NCBI GenBank assembly: GCA_037176885.1
Contig: JAWWNJ010000109.1
Span: 434,001 to 498,000, forward strand
DNA length: 64,000 nucleotides
Origin: Favolaschia claudopus
Lineage: Eukaryota; Basidiomycota; Agaricomycetes; Agaricales; Mycenaceae
Direction: 5' to 3'
In this document: positions 23,701 through 38,309 of the stretch, piece after piece
Numbering within the stretch: position 1 is the stretch's first letter
How the letters are laid out: the number at the start of each line of letters is the position of its first letter
Notes under the pieces: model-generated
What the model was told of the DNA's origin: nothing
Seen by the model: the letters and a program-made list of their open reading frames with translations, nothing else
The model's database searches: none
Position numbers and translations under genes: made by a program

Positions 23701-26700
23701 TTCAAGTCTTCAACCCACTTGTTCACCGCCGACTCGCATCAAGATTTGACTTCAAGGTTCGTTTGCATCGAGCCCGACTCTATTCAAATGAATCTAACCC
23801 CTTCATACAGTCGACCACCTACTATTCGTACCACGCGGAGACTATCGTCAAATCTAGCCAGCCTCCTACTCCGATTGAACATTCTATTCAGACAAGGCTG
23901 CTTACCAGGTATGCCTTCGACTTTCATCGTTGATCAACAACTCCAGACTAACTTTTACTTGATACTTCAAGGTGTACCCGTTCTTATCGTATCGACACTC
24001 AACCCTCCGAGTCAACTGTCTTGACTTGCAATAGGTGTCTTGAACTCAAACAAGGTGGGACTTGAGGTGTGCGAGGGTTTAAAGTCGAAAGGTACGTTCG
24101 CTTTTGCTTTGAATTGGTTCGGGTTGTTGATTGACTCCATCCTAGAACTCGAAGGTATGGTAAGTTTCAAGGCTTACCTTGACATCGGTCGCCGTTTACA
24201 AGAGCTCAGAGTACGTCGACTTTGCCTTGGTTTCTGTTTTCAAGTCAACTAACTCATCGTCTCAGTACCTTTCACTTCAACCTCAACCAAGCGCCGACAT
24301 ACTACTTACCTTTGACGGTGACATCGATGGATTGAAGGATGGAGATGGAGAACGTCGCAGCTTTACCGGTACCAGACTGAGCTCAAGTGTTCAATGCCAT
24401 ACGATACTAAGGTGAGACCTTATCTACTTTAAATCAACGATACATTGAACTAATTACTTTCATTCAAGCGTTGCCGACTCCGAGTCAACACTCGGACACA
24501 CTTCAACCCACACCCTTGAAGTCCTGACTTGATCAAGGTACGCTGAGTATCTTCTTTGGCCTAACAAGATGCTCATTGGGATTTCAGATTGAGACGCGCG
24601 CCGAAGTCGACGACCGAATAGATCGATAGTTTTTTCCTCTTAGTGTCATTGTATTCGATACAAGTTAGATACAAGTAGCTTTAAGTCAACGAAATTGAAT
24701 TCAACTATGTAGATACAAAGAAGCAGAACTAATGGGATACATACAAAGCTGACTATATTCTAAGTGTCCATACGAGCCGAACTCGCCAACGCGACGCGCA
24801 GCCAAGGCTGCAGCGGCGCGCTTTCTCGCAAACCGTACGTTGTCTTGTTGACTTCACCGCCGAGCCACGAGGCTGACTTGTATCTTCAGGGCGTACGTGC
24901 GGCGCGGTCGAAGGATTGGGGTCGGGGTGAGTTGTATCCCCTCCATCCTCCTCTGCCTACCCTTCCTCCACTTGTTCTCCCATACCTTGACCTTGACCCT
25001 CCTCCCTACCCTCTCCCCGCCCTGTCTTCAACATTAACTCTAACTCCAAGCACAACGAGGCACTTCGAAGGGTTAGCGGCGTAGGATATAAGGTGAGTAA
25101 CACACACACCTTGACAGTCAAATCCCTTCTGAATCTGTTGTAGATGGCGCTGGGGATGCAGCATGGCGGCAGCGGTCGACGCGTGCGAGCGTCAGGTGAG
25201 CCGACGCGCCATGTACGAGTAACGAGACTGATTTTGAAGCGTTTAGAAGAGCTGGGAAGGAGAATAAAGGTCACAGGCGGGCTAGGAAAGGTGCGTTGTA
25301 GCGCACCATACGTTTGAGCTCCTATCAAACTCGTTTGAAGGCGGCATTGGGGATGTTCGTCGAGTGTTGCTGTGTCATTGAAGCAGTCAGCGCGGCGCGA
25401 GAAATCAGATGTAAGTAAACGCACCATTCTTTTTGCAAATGCGCTGACGTGCATCGTTCCCGTTGAAGACGTGCACCGTCCAAGCGCAATCTTGGAGACT
25501 CCGACTCTCGAGCAATCAGCTCGAGAGCTCGCGAACGCGTTGGCGCGATATCGAGCTAAAAACCCATCAAGTCAGTTTGCAGCGAGCATTCGAAGGTGAG
25601 TCAACGCACCTTCTAACCTTACTGAGCTAACCCGATTCCCTTCAGGTACGGCGTCGAAGCCTAATCTACGTTATAAGGCCAGAAACTGCAGTCGAAGTTG
25701 GTGCGTACAACGCACTTTGAAATTGACTTGATTTGACGTTCTTTTCGGGCGAAACGCTGGTGCGCAAGTGGGATCGGGTGTGGATCGAGGATTTGGTGGA
25801 CAACGGCGACTTGGAGGGAAGAACGGGAGGAGAAGGCAGAGGGAGGGCGTCGAATGGAGGAGTTGGCGCAGGAGAGTGGCCTTGGTGGGAAACAAGGCAT
25901 AGACGAGTCGATATTGTAAGGAATCAGTTGATAGAAAGGGGAGAGGGGAGGGCGAAGGCGCGCGTTGGGGATGTCTTGCAGGCGAGAGTTGCGGATCTTG
26001 AAGGGACGCGTCAGAATACGCGAAGGGGAGGGAATTGGGTGTGGGTGCAAGACTGGAAAGGAAAGTCGAAGTTAGAGCGGCGTTGGTTTGCTGTGTAGCG
26101 ACGGACCGTATGCAGATTCCTCTGTAAATCCTGCGGGAATGAGGCGCGCGGTGAGGGTTGTGGATTGGGCTGGGCGGCGGAGCCAAGTCATTGGTGGTAG
26201 GGGAGGAGACGAGATTGGCGGGGAGTCGAGTTTGAAGAAGGGAGACCGAGCCGTTGAATCGAAGGACGGGAGGCGTCGATTTGAGGTTGCGGTGAAGCAA
26301 CGAGGCGGCGTGGGAGAGTGGATTTGGCGACTTTAGCGGGGAGCGAATTTTAGCGGGCGGCGTGTTTGGCGGGGGTTTGAGTAGGGAGCGAGTCGCAAGA
26401 ACGAGTGCAAGGGAGAGAGCATTCTTGTGTTTGTGAGTGGTTGGACTGACCCGGATTTGACTACCGGTCAATGCCGAGCCCTTTTATAGCCCAGCTTTTT
26501 TTATAGCGCTTCTTGTGCGCCAGAGGCGGTGAAGCGAGGTGGAGACAATGCGAATTTCTTTCCAATCTTTCTCTTTCTGTTCTTTCTTGTCGTTCCCTTC
26601 CACCGAAGTCACTGGTGACTTGGTAGCCCCACACATCTCGCCGGCAACGACTTCATCAACGAGGACTAAGCCGTCCATCCGACCATTGAGTCTCTCGTTT

Positions 26701-27990
26701 CTAAATATGATGTGGCAAGCTTCGCTCTCTATCTTTCTACCCGTGCTGCTGCCCGGAGCACTGGCCGCGACGACCTACGACATGGTGAAAGAGTTCTCTG
26801 GTTCCACGTTCTTTGACGGATGGAATTTCTACGGAAAATGTAAGTGCAATTCATCCTTTTTGTCGAGATTCGATCACATACTCTCAATATCAGTCGACAA
26901 TTTGACCAACGGAGACGCTATCTTCGTAACGTCTAGCGTTGCCAAGTCTTCGAAGCTGGCATACGTGGACTCCACCACCAATCGTGCTATTATCAAGGTA
27001 GACAATACGACCAAAGTCGCTTTGAGCGACAAGCGGAATACTGTCCGCATCTCAACTCAGGATGAGATTGGGGTTGGAAGTGTGTGGATTGCAGACATGT
27101 ATCATGTCCCATATGGTGTGCGTTTGTTCCTCCAAACGATGCTCCGTGGACTCACGGGTTACCTTCACAGTGCTCGGTATGCCCTATTCCAATGGAAACC
27201 CAATGATCTGACTCGGGAGATTAGGTATGGCCAGCATTTTGGTCGCAAGCCCCCAATTGGCCGACTGGAGGGTGTGTCTATCAAGCTACCTTGCATATCC
27301 TGATACCTGACTGCCTCCAGCGAAATCGATACCTTTGAGCACTGGAACATGGAACTCCACAACGAGATGACACTCCACACCAACCCCGGATGCCAGCAGG
27401 TATCCCCCGCCCAAACATCGACTGTCGTCAACTCCACAGACTGTTCCTTCTCCTCAAATTCCAACGCAGGGTGCGGAGTGATGGACCCCAATGACTCGAG
27501 CTACGGCGCGAAATTCGCCGCTGCACAAGGCGGCGTATTTATCACTGAATTTGCTGAATCCGGGATATCGTAGGCACTGTATTTTCTCCGCATTCCTTGA
27601 TAACCTATCCGCGCAGTGTCTGGTTCTTCAATCGCACCAGCATCCCAACCTCGATCTCTTCCAACTCTTCCTCCTTCTCCATCGCGGACCTAGGCACCCC
27701 CGTCGCGAACTGGCCCACAGGCGGATGTGCGATCGACACATTCTTCAAGCCGCAGAATCTCATCTTTGACATCACGCTCTGCGGCGGTATGTCTGTTTAT
27801 TAGAACTGCATATCATGTACTACTACTAACTTCCTCGCAGACGCCGCGGGTAACAAGGCAGTGTTTGCTCAGACTTGCTCGGGCATTTGCTACGACGATT
27901 ATGTCGTGGGCGACGGCTCTAACTACAACAACGCGTATTTCGATGTTGCGTCCGTGCGAGTGTACAGTGTGGCTGGCACCACAAAGGCAA
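17686..27990. repeat. Tandem 10,305-bp unit, copy 3 (complete)
   Basis: Same length and content as the preceding unit; all reading frames recur at +10,305 with identical translations. It includes GH16 at 26707-28022 and both divergent promoters. Confidence 0.95.
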
Positions 27991-28022
27991 CTCTGCGACC
28001 GAGTTCGTGGGCTGCTGACTAA
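26707..28022 (+). CDS. Secreted GH16 family glycosidase, copy 3 (no GPI tail)
   Basis: join(26707..26839, 26894..27117, 27171..27176, 27225..27271, 27321..27569, 27617..27786, 27841..28022). Identical to copies 1 and 2, with intact catalytic ExDxxE motif and all six introns. It ends in the same truncated last exon created at the unit junction. Confidence 0.88.
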
Positions 28023-31000
28023 GCCGGCCCTGCCAACTAGAAAGTACCCGCGAGGAGAAACCGCCCGCGTTGTCGGGCCATAGTCTCGGCGTTCCCGAAG
28101 GCAAAAATGGCGGCCGGGTGTGAGTGTTGGGGTGGAGCAGAGTAGGGGACAAAAAAAAAGTAGAGTACTCACCGTGTCGTAGTAGAGCTAATAAATTGGT
28201 TTGAAGTCTAGCAGAGTGAATCAGTGAGGATTAGAGTGGAGGGGTTGCGACGCGCCTGAGGGTTTCGACTCGGTGGAAGCTTGTCAACGTGAGTAGCGGC
28301 AGCGGCGGTTGATAGGAATAGGTGTTAAACGCGTTGTGTGCGTTGAATCTAGTAGAAAATGAGCATCGAAAATGAAGGGAAGTGTAAGTGAACGCACTTT
28401 GACGCGCCGCGTTGCTCGGCGGAACACCAAATCAACAACTTTTGAAATTCCTCGGCGCGTTGAAGATATCGACGTTCAAGTTGGAGGTGATGGAGAGATG
28501 CGGCAGTGGTCTCGAAGCGTTCTTGTTAGTCGGGGAACGCGTCAAATAGAAGCTTGAAAGTACTTGAAGCCCTGCAGTGCTATTAGCATAATTATTGCAG
28601 CATAAGCAACATAAAGGAACATACCTAAACGCGACGCCTCGCTCGGCGGAACGCGAAAAATCGAATTTTCAAAAAGTCTTGACGCGTCGGGGACGCCGCG
28701 ACGTCGGCGGAGTGCGTGGGGTGTGATTAGGGGATCGTGCTGGTCGCGGGGACGCGAAAATTCGAAGTTTGAAGAGCTGTAGACATATCAACATCAGGTT
28801 TGATTCAAATGGACAAAGAACGCACCTCGACGCGGCACCTCGCTCGCGGGAAGTCCGAAGCTCGAATCAATTCTTTCTACAGCCTGCAACACGTTGGATA
28901 AGAGAGTCTTGCTCGGCGGACGGCCAAAAATCGAATTTTGAATTCTGGAAGTAAATCAGGATTGGAAATAGATCAGATGAAAGAGCAACGTACTTGAACG
29001 CGTCTTGTCGCTTTCGGGAACGCGAAATCTAAAATTTGAATGTATGGGACGCGTTGGGACAGGCTGGGAGTAGTTTAGACGCGTTAGAATGAGTTGAGTA
29101 AGAGGAATGTTGACTTTAACACACCTCAAGCCAACCCCTCGCTCGCGGGACGTCCAAAACTCGAATCGGAATTTCGAGGGGTTAGAAATGAATGTATACA
29201 CTGGAGAAACGAGTCAGTAAGTCCTTGAGGCAACACAGAGGCAAGACTGGCCTTTGGACGACGCCTCAGATAGCGCCTCGGGGATCTCGGCGACGTTGAA
29301 GTTCGAGTGTAAACTCAATGGAGGCAGCGGCGTCGGGAGAGTAGGTGATAGTAGAGAGGAAGAAGAGAGACGACGTCGACAACAACGTCTGGTGAAGTGC
29401 TGGAAGCGCGGACAATGGCGAGGGGGAGGAAGAGAGAGGGGTTATCGAGGCGAAGAAGCTATCGACGACGAGGAGAAATTCTGGCAGCATGGGGGCATCA
29501 TGAAGGGAAGAGGGAAAAGGTGGTGAGTGTTTGCGACAAGCCCTTATATAGGTACGCGTACCGTTGGCCTTGTTTGCGCGAATTCAACAAGACGTGACTT
29601 TGTTGGTTCAACCAAATATGACCAACAACACGCGTCTCTATATAAAGAGCTGTTGGCCGAGTACCTGCCCACCCTTTCCCCCCAACTATGCCCTCACTCT
29701 GCAAAACTTCTGGCGCTCAGTGAAATATTTATCGCTTGCACATACCACTTACCTCTTCATGGACGCCGCTCAAGAGGATGATGGAAGGTGGATTGGTTAA
29801 CGTTGCATCCTGGGATGTTGGAATGGGTTGAGGGAGCTTATTTGTCGTGCGCCACTCATTCTTTTCTGCGTGTATCACCCTGCTCAACGCGCTCGTCTTC
29901 AGCACAGATATTTCAACTTATATTCAACTGACCTCCGCGTCGCTGCTTCTCGTATCAGAGCAATTGCTCTCAAGGTTCGTTCTCAACATATTCATTCTAC
30001 TCACCTGTTCTCTGCAGTATTGTGCTTCAATCCATCCGCAACAATTTCAAGATCCTTTGTATTCATCCTTCACCACCCTCTTCATTCATGCCTTCCTCGA
30101 TTTGCGTGAGCACGAAAACTCTACCCTCAATTCTGCTTCCGCCATTTCCGCCTTCCGCCTGCATTCCAATAGCCTGATCGCCGTCTACCCTGAATTTCAG
30201 CCTCGTGTGCATCAATCCAATATTCAACATTCTGATTTCATACCGCTTAAGCCTTACGTTCTCTGACTCAAATTGGTTTTCTGAGACAAATCCAGTAATA
30301 GCATGTCCGAGTAGCTTCCGGGATTTACAGCCTCAAGGTGGCGGGAAATCCAAGGGTAGTTACGCACCAAGAATTTACTTTCTTGTTTGCTGACGACGGC
30401 CAGGACGGCCGTTTTGCGTTAGACAACTGTATATAGAGCTCATGTATCTAATACCAGAATTGAAGCCAAAATCTATGCACGAATTCCACTGCGAGGATAC
30501 TTGAGTTTCGGACGCCGCGAGAATGCAAGAAGAAACTGAAAGCTCACCCCAGAGCTGACAGTGAGTTCTGTTGGAACGAAGCGGAAGGTATTTGAGAGCT
30601 GAATTGAATTCAAGCGCGAAGAGAGAGCCACAGGGGGAGAGCGAGATGAAGGCGACGAAGTCGCGACGTGGTTTTGGGAGAGTTGAACCTCCCAAATCGG
30701 GAGCTGTCAATCGCTCCGCGATTTCGGACCGAACGCCGATCTTTGCTTCTTTCACCCATGTCCGTTCAACATTGGTTCAACATTTCTGGTTTTCTATGCC
30801 AATATCCTCAAGCAAATCTTCAGGTTGAATTCGACGCTGCTCTACATGCTACTGTGCTTGGAACTGGGACGCGCTTCCCGCTGAAACTTGAGCATACGAG
30901 GAATCAGTCAAATTTAGAGTACATCTACGGCAACGCGTTCGAATTCAAAATTGACAAGACTTACGATATGGTTCATGCCGCTTAGAAGCTCGCGTAACGC

Positions 31001-34000
31001 ACCCATTATGCCGTGTTGAGATCTCACATACGCCGTCTGATTCTCCGTGACCTCTGCAACTTTTTCTCTTCCTTCCACATCGCTGTCGTCTGGTTTCTGG
31101 CCTTTGTCTTTGCTGCGCGAACCAACGACTATGTTTTTGGTAAGAAATTGCGAGTTTTAAGGTAAGCTTTTAGTTTCATGTCTTTGACTCTATACAACCT
31201 ATTCTGATACTCGATTACCAGGTCAAATTCGACGTTATGGCGGCAAGCGCGACTTTCAACCTCGAACGCCTCCCGACTACCCTACAACCCGAATAGACAA
31301 CAGTACGACTACAAAAAGAGTCTTTGATACACTGTTTCATGAAGCTACAGGTACTCTTCGTCGCTGCGCGCTCAAGCCGCCCCAATCCGATCTCACCAAA
31401 ATCCCACCAAAACCCGACCACCGCAACCCAGCAAGCCTCCCACGCATAGGAGACCTCCAGAAACATGACGTCGTCGTCGAGACGAGTGGAACGGGCTCCG
31501 GGATGTGTACGGAGATGGACGTTCACATTTGGGTTCGACGACGTCGGCGGCGGCGCCGTAATCAACAAGTTGAACTTGCGGTTCCCACGCCCTGGGCGGT
31601 CGAGGTGAGTGGAGGCGCAGGTCGGGGAGGGTAGAGGGGCACTTACAATGAACGTATAGGTACCCGTCCCCAACGACGATGACAACGGCGGCAGCGGCGG
31701 CGATGGGATGAGCTCGGGCTGAGGCGGGGGGACATCGGTGAGTCATTCCAGTCGAGGGATGGAGGATACGGCGGCTTACCCGGGGTCCTAGAGCTGGAGA
31801 TGGGTTCGACGCCGCCGACAACAGCGACGACGAGGAGGACAACAGCAGCACCGACGAGTGCAGGTGGGGGCGGCAGGGATGTTCGAGATGGAGAGGTGCT
31901 GACGGTGCTGGACCCCAGGGTGGGTAGGGAAGTAGGAGGGAGAGTGGATGGGGGGGAAGTACTGAAGGTGAGTTGTTGTTCGCTCCTCTTTATACAAACG
32001 CGCTGCCGGTGGCTGGGCTGAGTGGCTGGGCTGAGTTAAACGAGAGCACGTGCATGTTGAACAAGCCTATATAAGCAGCCCGACAAAATCCTCCAATTCC
32101 CATCTCCCCCCACTTCTCTCCCACTTCCCTCTACCCTCTCCTGCCTCCTCCTGCCTCTTCTGGCACCTTTCCCGACCTATATCAACATCCCCTCGACCTC
32201 CGCGGGCTTCCCGACCCGACGGTTCGACTTGGACGTCGACATCGACCTTGACGACCCCGACGCCACTCGAGGTATCTCTCTCTATCAACCCTTATTCCTT
32301 TGCTCACAGCTGCTCCTACTACTAGGCCCTTGTCGACCTCTCAGCTCAGTTCCTTCAACATCGCCGCCGTTATCTTCAAGTTGCGTCGCAACCTGAACTC
32401 AACAATGGTAAGTATTCTTCATTTCTACCTAAACTGCCTTACTGACTACTCTACAGTATCGTTTGTTTCGATTTCACCCGTTCCCTACGGTCCCGAACGA
32501 TTTTCGCCAACACCAACTTCAATCTCGATCAACACCGATTCAATCGTTTGAATGGGTTAGATTCGGGGCTCCTGGTGTAATAGGTGCGTCTTTTGATTCC
32601 TTCTCTTCAATCCCTTTCAACGTTCAACTGACTCGTTTTCATTTCAGTTCACCAACTTCGTTGAATCAACGCAAACGCGCCAATTCGCTGTCAGGCATAA
32701 CACCAGGTCCGTTTTCATTCAATCTTTTGTTTCATTTTCAACTTCATTGACTTTACCCCAGCTTGCTTCAACTTTGACTCGACGATTCGGATTTTTCGCA
32801 GTTTGTGGTGATGCCTTCGAGTCTTTTGTACTGGCTGAGTTTCAGGTCTTGTTCAAACGGTACGTCTTTCTCTCTTTGCTCAACTCTGGGACTGACTGAT
32901 TCCGTTTCCACAGTTTGCGAATCTGACGGATCCGGTCTTGGTTCAAATCGGAAGCCGGAATTCAACCTGACAGGTACGTCTTATTGTTTAGGTTGAATTA
33001 TCAGTAAACTGACACCCCGATCCTCTAGAATTTGGTCTCTGGCTATATTCGCGCCGGTATGTATCTTCTATGGTCGCTTCAAAGCACTAACTTGGTTCTT
33101 ACCTTACAGACCTACTTGACTCTTCGTTGGCGTCAGATTGAGGGACTTTTGTTCGGGTTGAGTTTGGATTACACGGTTCAACTGGTGCGTTACTTGACTT
33201 GTTTACTTTGCCTTCAATTCAGGTAACCGGACCCTTTCAGACCTTTGTGTTATTGATCGGTCGTGATTTTGGATCGATCGTACGATTCGTACGCGGTGCG
33301 TCGTTCTTAACCTTTACTTTCCACTCAACATAGCTGACTTCAATTCCAATCAATAGCCACACTACAAACCTATGCTCGGTGCGAATCCTTGACTCCTACT
33401 CTATATCCTTTGACTAACTCAATTATTTTCAAATTCCTAGAGTCTATCTGGAAGCACGACTATTATACTGACTGGGATATGAGCTCAAACGAAGGGTGGG
33501 GCGGTTGAAGGTACGTCTTACTTGGATCTTACATCTCTGATCTTTACTGACTCGTTTCCACTCTCTAGCAGCTTGCACGATGGCGCGTTTCAATGGTGAT
33601 TTGTTATTACTTCGACTCGTAATCGCTGACTTGAATCTGTTACCTTTTCACAGTGTCCCGTTGAACGAAGATCGAGGACTTTGAGGCTGGATTGAGGGTC
33701 AGGATCGGGTTATTGGTGAATGAAAGGTTGATTCAGGTGCGTTGTATTCAATCTCTTTGCTATACTTTCAATTCACTGACCTTTGACTTCTTTTACAGAC
33801 CGGGAGTTATCGGTTTCGGGACGGGCTTGAATTCCGATTCAACTGATAAAAGTGTGTACTGTCTCTCCTCTACCAACGTCTTTACTGACTTGTCTTCAAA
33901 GGCTCGCACATCGACCCTTCATTCGAGTCAAGCTTTTAATATTCGAGTTGTCTTCGACTTGTAAGTAATCGCCTTTACTCTGTTTGTTTCTCTGTTGACT

Positions 34001-37000
34001 CTTTCTTCAAGTCTTCAACCCACTTGTTCACCGCCGACTCGCATCAAGATTTGACTTCAAGGTTCGTTTGCATCGAGCCCGACTCTATTCAAATGAATCT
34101 AACCCCTTCATACAGTCGACCACCTACTATTCGTACCACGCGGAGACTATCGTCAAATCTAGCCAGCCTCCTACTCCGATTGAACATTCTATTCAGACAA
34201 GGCTGCTTACCAGGTATGCCTTCGACTTTCATCCTTGATCAACAACTCCAGACTAACTTTTACTTGATACTTCAAGGTGTACCCGTTCTTATCGTATCGA
34301 CACTCAACCCTCCGAGTCAACTGTCTTGACTTGCAATAGGTGTCTTGAACTCAAACAAGGTGGGACTTGAGGTGTGCGAGGGTTTAAAGTCGAAAGGTAC
34401 GTTCGCTTTTGCTTTGAATTGGTTCGGGTTGTTGATTGACTCCATCCTAGAACTCGAAGGTATGGTAAGTTTCAAGGCTTACCTTGACATCGGTCGCCGT
34501 TTACAAGAGCTCAGAGTACGTCGACTTTGCCTTGGTTTCTGTTTTCAAGTCAACTAACTCATCGTCTCAGTACCTTTCACTTCAACCTCAACCAAGCGCC
34601 GACATACTACTTACCTTTGACGGTGACATCGATGGATTGAAGGATGGAGATGGAGAACGTCGCAGCTTTACCGGTACCAGACTGAGCTCAAGTGTTCAAT
34701 GCCATACGATACTAAGGTGAGACCTTATCTACTTTAAATCAACGATACATTGAACTAATTACTTTCATTCAAGCGTTGCCGACTCCGAGTCAACACTCGG
34801 ACACACTTCAACCCACACCCTTGAAGTCCTGACTTGATCAAGGTACGCTGAGTATCTTCTTTGGCCTAACAAGATGCTCATTGGGATTTCAGATTGAGAC
34901 GCGCGCCGAAGTCGACGACCGAATAGATCGATAGTTTTTTCCTCTTAGTGTCATTGTATTCGATACAAGTTAGATACAAGTAGCTTTAAGTCAACGAAAT
35001 TGAATTCAACTATGTAGATACAAAGAAGCAGAACTAATGGGATACATACAAAGCTGACTATATTCTAAGTGTCCATACGAGCCGAACTCGCCAACGCGAC
35101 GCGCAGCCAAGGCTGCAGCGGCGCGCTTTCTCGCAAACCGTACGTTGTCTTGTTGACTTCACCGCCGAGCCACGAGGCTGACTTGTATCTTCAGGGCGTA
35201 CGTGCGGCGCGGTCGAAGGATTGGGGTCGGGGTGAGTTGTATCCCCTCCATCCTCCTCTGCCTACCCTTCCTCCACTTGTTCTCCCATACCTTGACCTTG
35301 ACCCTCCTCCCTACCCTCTCCCCGCCCTGTCTTCAACATTAACTCTAACTCCAAGCACAACGAGGCACTTCGAAGGGTTAGCGGCGTAGGATATAAGGTG
35401 AGTAACACACACACCTTGACAGTCAAATCCCTTCTGAATCTGTTGTAGATGGCGCTGGGGATGCAGCATGGCGGCAGCGGTCGACGCGTGCGAGCGTCAG
35501 GTGAGCCGACGCGCCATGTACGAGTAACGAGACTGATTTTGAAGCGTTTAGAAGAGCTGGGAAGGAGAATAAAGGTCACAGGCGGGCTAGGAAAGGTGCG
35601 TTGTAGCGCACCATACGTTTGAGCTCCTATCAAACTCGTTTGAAGGCGGCATTGGGGATGTTCGTCGAGTGTTGCTGTGTCATTGAAGCAGTCAGCGCGG
35701 CGCGAGAAATCAGATGTAAGTAAACGCACCATTCTTTTTGCAAATGCGCTGACGTGCATCGTTCCCGTTGAAGACGTGCACCGTCCAAGCGCAATCTTGG
35801 AGACTCCGACTCTCGAGCAATCAGCTCGAGAGCTCGCGAACGCGTTGGCGCGATATCGAGCTAAAAACCCATCAAGTCAGTTTGCAGCGAGCATTCGAAG
35901 GTGAGTCAACGCACCTTCTAACCTTACTGAGCTAACCCGATTCCCTTCAGGTACGGCGTCGAAGCCTAATCTACGTTATAAGGCCAGAAACTGCAGTCGA
36001 AGTTGGTGCGTACAACGCACTTTGAAATTGACTTGATTTGACGTTCTTTTCGGGCGAAACGCTGGTGCGCAAGTGGGATCGGGTGTGGATCGAGGATTTG
36101 GTGGACAACGGCGACTTGGAGGGAAGAACGGGAGGAGAAGGCAGAGGGAGGGCGTCGAATGGAGGAGTTGGCGCAGGAGAGTGGCCTTGGTGGGAAACAA
36201 GGCATAGACGAGTCGATATTGTAAGGAATCAGTTGATAGAAAGGGGAGAGGGGAGGGCGAAGGCGCGCGTTGGGGATGTCTTGCAGGCGAGAGTTGCGGA
36301 TCTTGAAGGGACGCGTCAGAATACGCGAAGGGGAGGGAATTGGGTGTGGGTGCAAGACTGGAAAGGAAAGTCGAAGTTAGAGCGGCGTTGGTTTGCTGTG
36401 TAGCGACGGACCGTATGCAGATTCCTCTGTAAATCCTGCGGGAATGAGGCGCGCGGTGAGGGTTGTGGATTGGGCTGGGCGGCGGAGCCAAGTCATTGGT
36501 GGTAGGGGAGGAGACGAGATTGGCGGGGAGTCGAGTTTGAAGAAGGGAGACCGAGCCGTTGAATCGAAGGACGGGAGGCGTCGATTTGAGGTTGCGGTGA
36601 AGCAACGAGGCGGCGTGGGAGAGTGGATTTGGCGACTTTAGCGGGGAGCGAATTTTAGCGGGCGGCGTGTTTGGCGGGGGTTTGAGTAGGGAGCGAGTCG
36701 CAAGAACGAGTGCAAGGGAGAGAGCATTCTTGTGTTTGTGAGTGGTTGGACTGACCCGGATTTGACTACCGGTCAATGCCGAGCCCTTTTATAGCCCAGC
36801 TTTTTTTATAGCGCTTCTTGTGCGCCAGAGGCGGTGAAGCGAGGTGGAGACAATGCGAATTTCTTTCCAATCTTTCTCTTTCTGTTCTTTCTTGTCGTTC
36901 CCTTCCACCGAAGTCACTGGTGACTTGGTAGCCCCACACATCTCGCCGGCAACGACTTCATCAACGAGGACTAAGCCGTCCATCCGACCATTGAGTCTCT

Positions 37001-38295
37001 CGTTTCTAAATATGATGTGGCAAGCTTCGCTCTCTATCTTTCTACCCGTGCTGCTGCCCGGAGCACTGGCCGCGACGACCTACGACATGGTGAAAGAGTT
37101 CTCTGGTTCCACGTTCTTTGACGGATGGAATTTCTACGGAAAATGTAAGTGCAATTCATCCTTTTTGTCGAGATTCGATCACATACTCTCAATATCAGTC
37201 GACAATTTGACCAACGGAGACGCTATCTTCGTAACGTCTAGCGTTGCCAAGTCTTCGAAGCTGGCATACGTGGACTCCACCACCAATCGTGCTATTATCA
37301 AGGTAGACAATACGACCAAAGTCGCTTTGAGCGACAAGCGGAATACTGTCCGCATCTCAACTCAGGATGAGATTGGGGTTGGAAGTGTGTGGATTGCAGA
37401 CATGTATCATGTCCCATATGGTGTGCGTTTGTTCCTCCAAACGATGCTCCGTGGACTCACGGGTTACCTTCACAGTGCTCGGTATGCCCTATTCCAATGG
37501 AAACCCAATGATCTGACTCGGGAGATTAGGTATGGCCAGCATTTTGGTCGCAAGCCCCCAATTGGCCGACTGGAGGGTGTGTCTATCAAGCTACCTTGCA
37601 TATCCTGATACCTGACTGCCTCCAGCGAAATCGATACCTTTGAGCACTGGAACATGGAACTCCACAACGAGATGACACTCCACACCAACCCCGGATGCCA
37701 GCAGGTATCCCCCGCCCAAACATCGACTGTCGTCAACTCCACAGACTGTTCCTTCTCCTCAAATTCCAACGCAGGGTGCGGAGTGATGGACCCCAATGAC
37801 TCGAGCTACGGCGCGAAATTCGCCGCTGCACAAGGCGGCGTATTTATCACTGAATTTGCTGAATCCGGGATATCGTAGGCACTGTATTTTCTCCGCATTC
37901 CTTGATAACCTATCCGCGCAGTGTCTGGTTCTTCAATCGCACCAGCATCCCAACCTCGATCTCTTCCAACTCTTCCTCCTTCTCCATCGCGGACCTAGGC
38001 ACCCCCGTCGCGAACTGGCCCACAGGCGGATGTGCGATCGACACATTCTTCAAGCCGCAGAATCTCATCTTTGACATCACGCTCTGCGGCGGTATGTCTG
38101 TTTATTAGAACTGCATATCATGTACTACTACTAACTTCCTCGCAGACGCCGCGGGTAACAAGGCAGTGTTTGCTCAGACTTGCTCGGGCATTTGCTACGA
38201 CGATTATGTCGTGGGCGACGGCTCTAACTACAACAACGCGTATTTCGATGTTGCGTCCGTGCGAGTGTACAGTGTGGCTGGCACCACAAAGGCAA
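27991..38295. repeat. Tandem 10,305-bp unit, copy 4 (complete, one substitution)
   Basis: Identical to the preceding units except for C at 34234, where copies 1-3 have G (3319, 13624, 23929). The substitution changes V to I/L-type coding in an overlapping frame and matches the base in the diverged unit. Directly after 38295 an 18-bp stretch present in the other copies is missing and divergence begins. Confidence 0.93.
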
Positions 38296-38309
38296 GGGCT
38301 GCTGACTAA
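37012..38309 (+). CDS. Secreted GH16 family glycosidase, copy 4 (shorter C-terminus)
   Basis: join(37012..37144, 37199..37422, 37476..37481, 37530..37576, 37626..37874, 37922..38091, 38146..38309). Identical to copies 1-3 up to 38295, then an 18-bp in-frame deletion removes six codons, so the protein ends VAGTTKARAAD. The active site and signal peptide are unaffected. The deletion sits exactly where the homogeneous array gives way to the diverged unit. Confidence 0.87.

Noticed and set aside
1..38295. rDNA or satellite-type array
   Set aside because: No rRNA-like sequence, and the unit contains an intact protein gene with introns; unit length and content do not fit a satellite.
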